DNA of 5,793 bases, taken from positions 1-5,793 of the forward strand of contig DXHG01000074.1 of NCBI GenBank assembly GCA_019113455.1, read 5' to 3'. Positions 5,630-5,793 of the stretch are shown piece after piece (within the stretch, counting starts at the first letter, position 1; each line of letters starts with the position of its first letter). The notes under the pieces were generated by a model. It had not been told where the DNA came from. It searched no databases and was given only the letters and a program-made list of their open reading frames with translations. Both the position numbers and the translations under genes were made by a program. The stretch comes from Candidatus Treponema faecavium. Lineage in GTDB: Bacteria; Spirochaetota; Spirochaetia; Treponematales; Treponemataceae.

Positions 5630-5793
5630 ATGATGCACCAAAAGAAAACGGCACTGTTTGCGACAGGGCTTATACTGTTCATTGCGGCAGCAGTCATTTC
5701 CGTTTCCATATTTTCTTCTTTCTTTTCAACCGCCACAACGCCGCATAACGCGTTTATGTACCTGGGCAGCGCACTCATTTCCGTGTACGGAAT
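5630..5793 (+). CDS. Start of a membrane protein, cut by the window edge
   Basis: An open frame begins at ATG 5630 (or the adjacent ATG 5633) with GGGGAG at 5616-5621, eight bases upstream, and continues past the right edge after 54 complete codons. The N-terminus is short and basic (HQKK), followed by a hydrophobic segment at about residues 8-31 rich in Ile, Ala, Val and Phe. This would be a membrane anchor or first transmembrane helix with the N-terminus inside. A second hydrophobic stretch starts near residue 42. No lipoprotein box or clear signal peptidase site is visible. I do not recognise the family. The terminator before it separates it from the hydrogenase operon, so no functional link is implied. 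Confidence 0.65.
   Translation, partial: MMHQKKTALFATGLILFIAAAVISVSIFSSFFSTATTPHNAFMYLGSALISVYG

Noticed and set aside
1..5793. CRISPR array, tRNA, rRNA or insertion sequence
   Set aside because: No regularly spaced long repeats, no cloverleaf-like sequence, no transposase motifs and no terminal inverted repeats were seen.

Overview
The window holds a compact five-gene [FeFe]-hydrogenase cluster read left to right (about 385-5436), a 384-base gene-free leader, and the start of an unrelated membrane-protein gene at the right edge. It probably comes from a strictly anaerobic, fermentative bacterium. Gene order and protein sequence match clusters known from Clostridia (the hfs type of Thermoanaerobacterium and the hydS region of Ruminococcus) and from treponemes. 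Roughly balanced GC, strong GGAGG-type ribosome binding sites and a U-tract terminator fit either. I lean slightly to a treponeme-like spirochaete, but this is a guess and not shown by the sequence.

Layout. 1-384: no credible gene. It holds three CGGCAA-led units spaced 22 bases apart, a long imperfect stem-loop, a strikingly T-poor stretch, an AT-rich inverted repeat and an extended -10 promoter. 385-633: thioredoxin-like [2Fe-2S] ferredoxin. 633-2375: PAS-containing sensory-type [FeFe] hydrogenase (HydS, group C). 2377-3618: SpoIIE/PP2C-type phosphatase with an extra C-terminal domain. 3619-3669: spacer with a hairpin. 3670-3930: second thioredoxin-like [2Fe-2S] ferredoxin. 3958-5436: group B-type [FeFe] hydrogenase with a cysteine-rich N-terminal half. 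5470-5516: strong Rho-independent terminator. 5517-5629: putative promoter and leader. 5630 to the edge: start of a membrane protein.

How the genes fit together. The cluster looks like two ferredoxin-plus-hydrogenase pairs separated by a phosphatase. The first hydrogenase keeps the four H-cluster cysteines but has alanine at the proton-relay cysteine, and it carries a PAS domain, as expected of a sensor. The second keeps the full TSCCP motif and is probably the working enzyme. The likely model is that HydS reads H2 or ferredoxin redox state and passes this to the phosphatase, which controls a protein encoded elsewhere. Neither a kinase, an anti-sigma factor nor a STAS-type substrate lies in the window, and the hydE/F/G maturation genes must also be elsewhere. 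The cluster type is known. The less described parts are the signalling route, the phosphatase C-terminal domain and the odd upstream region.
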